Below, one piece after another: positions 6,406 through 7,187 of a stretch of 7,187 nt of DNA. The DNA is taken from positions 1 through 7,187 of the forward strand of contig URYP01000111.1 in the NCBI GenBank assembly GCA_900552115.1. Direction: 5' to 3'. The stretch is from an uncultured Oscillospiraceae bacterium (GTDB taxonomy: Bacteria > Bacillota > Clostridia > Oscillospirales > Acutalibacteraceae). The position numbers and the translations under genes are program-made. Each line of letters opens with the position of its first letter. Position 1 is the stretch's first letter. A model generated the notes under the pieces. It was not told the origin of the DNA, ran no database searches, and saw nothing but the letters and a program-made list of their open reading frames with translations.

Positions 6406-7116
6406 ATGCAGCGGTATCGAATTGCGGATTTAGAAGTGGATATGGAACCGGCCTATCCTCTTTTAAAGCGCCAGGCCCAGCCATACCTACGGGAACCGAC
6501 GCGTCCGGCCGATATGCTTTTGCGGATTACAGAGCAGGAACTCGACCGGCGGCAGCGGGAAAATCCCCATCTGGACCGCCAAACCTGCGAATATTTTTTC
6601 CTTGGCTGTGATTTTTACACCCGTCTTCTGGATTATGAGGGCTGTATGCTGCACGCCTCGGCCGTGGAGGTGGATGGACGAGCCTATTTGTTTTCAGGGC
6701 CTTGCGGCGTGGGGAAATCCACACACACGGCTTTGTGGAGAGACGTTTTCGGTAAACGGGCCGTTATGCTCAACGACGACAAGCCGGCAATCCGCCAATG
6801 GGATGACGGTTTATGGGTATACGGTACCCCTTTTTCCGGAAAATCCGACCTCAACACCAACCGGCGCGCTCGTATGGGCGGCATCTGTATGCTGGAACAG
6901 GGCGCGGACAATCACATCCGGTCTGTGCGCAGCGATGAGGCGATTCCCCTGCTTTTGCAGCAAACCCTTCGTCCGGCGCAGCCGGCGCGGATGGCCGCGC
7001 TGCTGGAACGACTGGACGCCATTTTAAAAAGCGTTCCCGTATACCACTTGACCTGTACCATCAGTGAAGAGGCGGCCCGCCTGGCGTATGAGACGATGGC
7101 GGATGCAGCAGTATGA
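6406..7116 (+). CDS. HPr-kinase-like P-loop protein of unknown function
   Basis: A 236-residue protein resembling the C-terminal catalytic domain of HPr kinase/phosphorylase. Features in order: an N-terminal region (1-75) without a motif I recognise; MLHASAV with H83, at the place of the LHG motif before the HPrK P-loop; Walker A SGPCGVGKSTHT (97-108, K104); LNDDKPAI with D124/D125, like the ADD motif of HPrK; and YGTPFSGKSDLN (139-150), typical of this P-loop subfamily. The C-terminal part (165-236) is mainly helical-looking. Unlike HPrK (about 310 residues) it lacks the usual N-terminal domain, and its P-loop ends in Ser-Thr rather than Ser-Glu. It probably binds ATP and may phosphorylate a protein or small molecule. 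Relatives are usually annotated as hypothetical proteins, and I recall some lying beside PqqD-like genes. It is divergent from the sugar operon, with its own promoter and terminator. The longer start at 6385 is possible but less supported. Confidence 0.8.
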   Translation: MQRYRIADLEVDMEPAYPLLKRQAQPYLREPTRPADMLLRITEQELDRRQRENPHLDRQTCEYFFLGCDFYTRLLDYEGCMLHASAVEVDGRAYLFSGPCGVGKSTHTALWRDVFGKRAVMLNDDKPAIRQWDDGLWVYGTPFSGKSDLNTNRRARMGGICMLEQGADNHIRSVRSDEAIPLLLQQTLRPAQPARMAALLERLDAILKSVPVYHLTCTISEEAARLAYETMADAAV

Positions 7117-7131
7117 GATAACGGAGTATAA

Positions 7132-7178
7132 AAGGCGGTAGATGTCCAATTTTATTGGATTTCTACCGCCTTATTTGT
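7132..7178 (+). terminator. Intrinsic terminator after the HPr-kinase-like gene
   Basis: An 11-bp outer stem (7132-7142 with 7162-7172) and a 6-bp inner stem (TCCAAT 7145-7150 with ATTGGA 7154-7159) are separated by a small internal mismatch and closed by a TTT loop. A T-rich but interrupted tail (TTATTTGT) follows. It starts 15 nt after the stop codon and suggests the gene is transcribed alone. Confidence 0.82.
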
Positions 7179-7187
7179 AATAATTTA

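Overview
The window suggests a GC-rich, endospore-forming member of the Firmicutes, class Clostridia, perhaps Oscillospiraceae/Ruminococcaceae-like. The grounds are a full-length SpoIIE sporulation phosphatase, a lipoprotein-type sugar-binding protein (no outer membrane implied), Firmicutes-style MalF/MalG permeases, AGGAGG-type ribosome binding sites, and frequent GTG/TTG starts. The genus cannot be fixed from this sequence alone.

Layout from left to right: (1) Bases 1-140 hold what looks like the right half of a terminator cut by the window edge, then a candidate Spo0A-controlled promoter. (2) spoIIE (141-2510, +) appears to be a single-gene unit. (3) A strong 16-bp hairpin at 2545-2580 with T/A tracts on both sides separates it from a convergent operon. 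(4) That operon reads leftward as malE-malF-malG (6235 to 2627, -): a lipoprotein solute-binding protein and two membrane permeases of the maltooligosaccharide/arabinogalactan-oligomer type, tightly packed (28-nt gap, then a 4-nt GTGA overlap). (5) A divergent intergenic region of about 170 bp (6236-6405) is AT-rich in its middle. (6) A rightward gene (6406-7116, +) encodes a small HPr-kinase-like P-loop protein of unknown role and is followed by its own terminator at 7132-7178.

The three transporter genes form one functional unit: a surface lipoprotein captures an oligosaccharide and passes it to the MalF/MalG channel. No ATPase, glycosidase or regulator is present here, so the ATPase is presumably a shared MsmX-type protein encoded elsewhere. 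SpoIIE acts in a different process (activation of the forespore sigma factor sigma-F), and its adjacency to the sugar operon looks incidental. The HPr-kinase-like protein is the least understood gene. Its divergent pairing with a sugar importer is suggestive, but the sequence does not show a functional link. I see no CRISPR array, insertion sequence, rRNA, tRNA or obvious new defence or mobile system.
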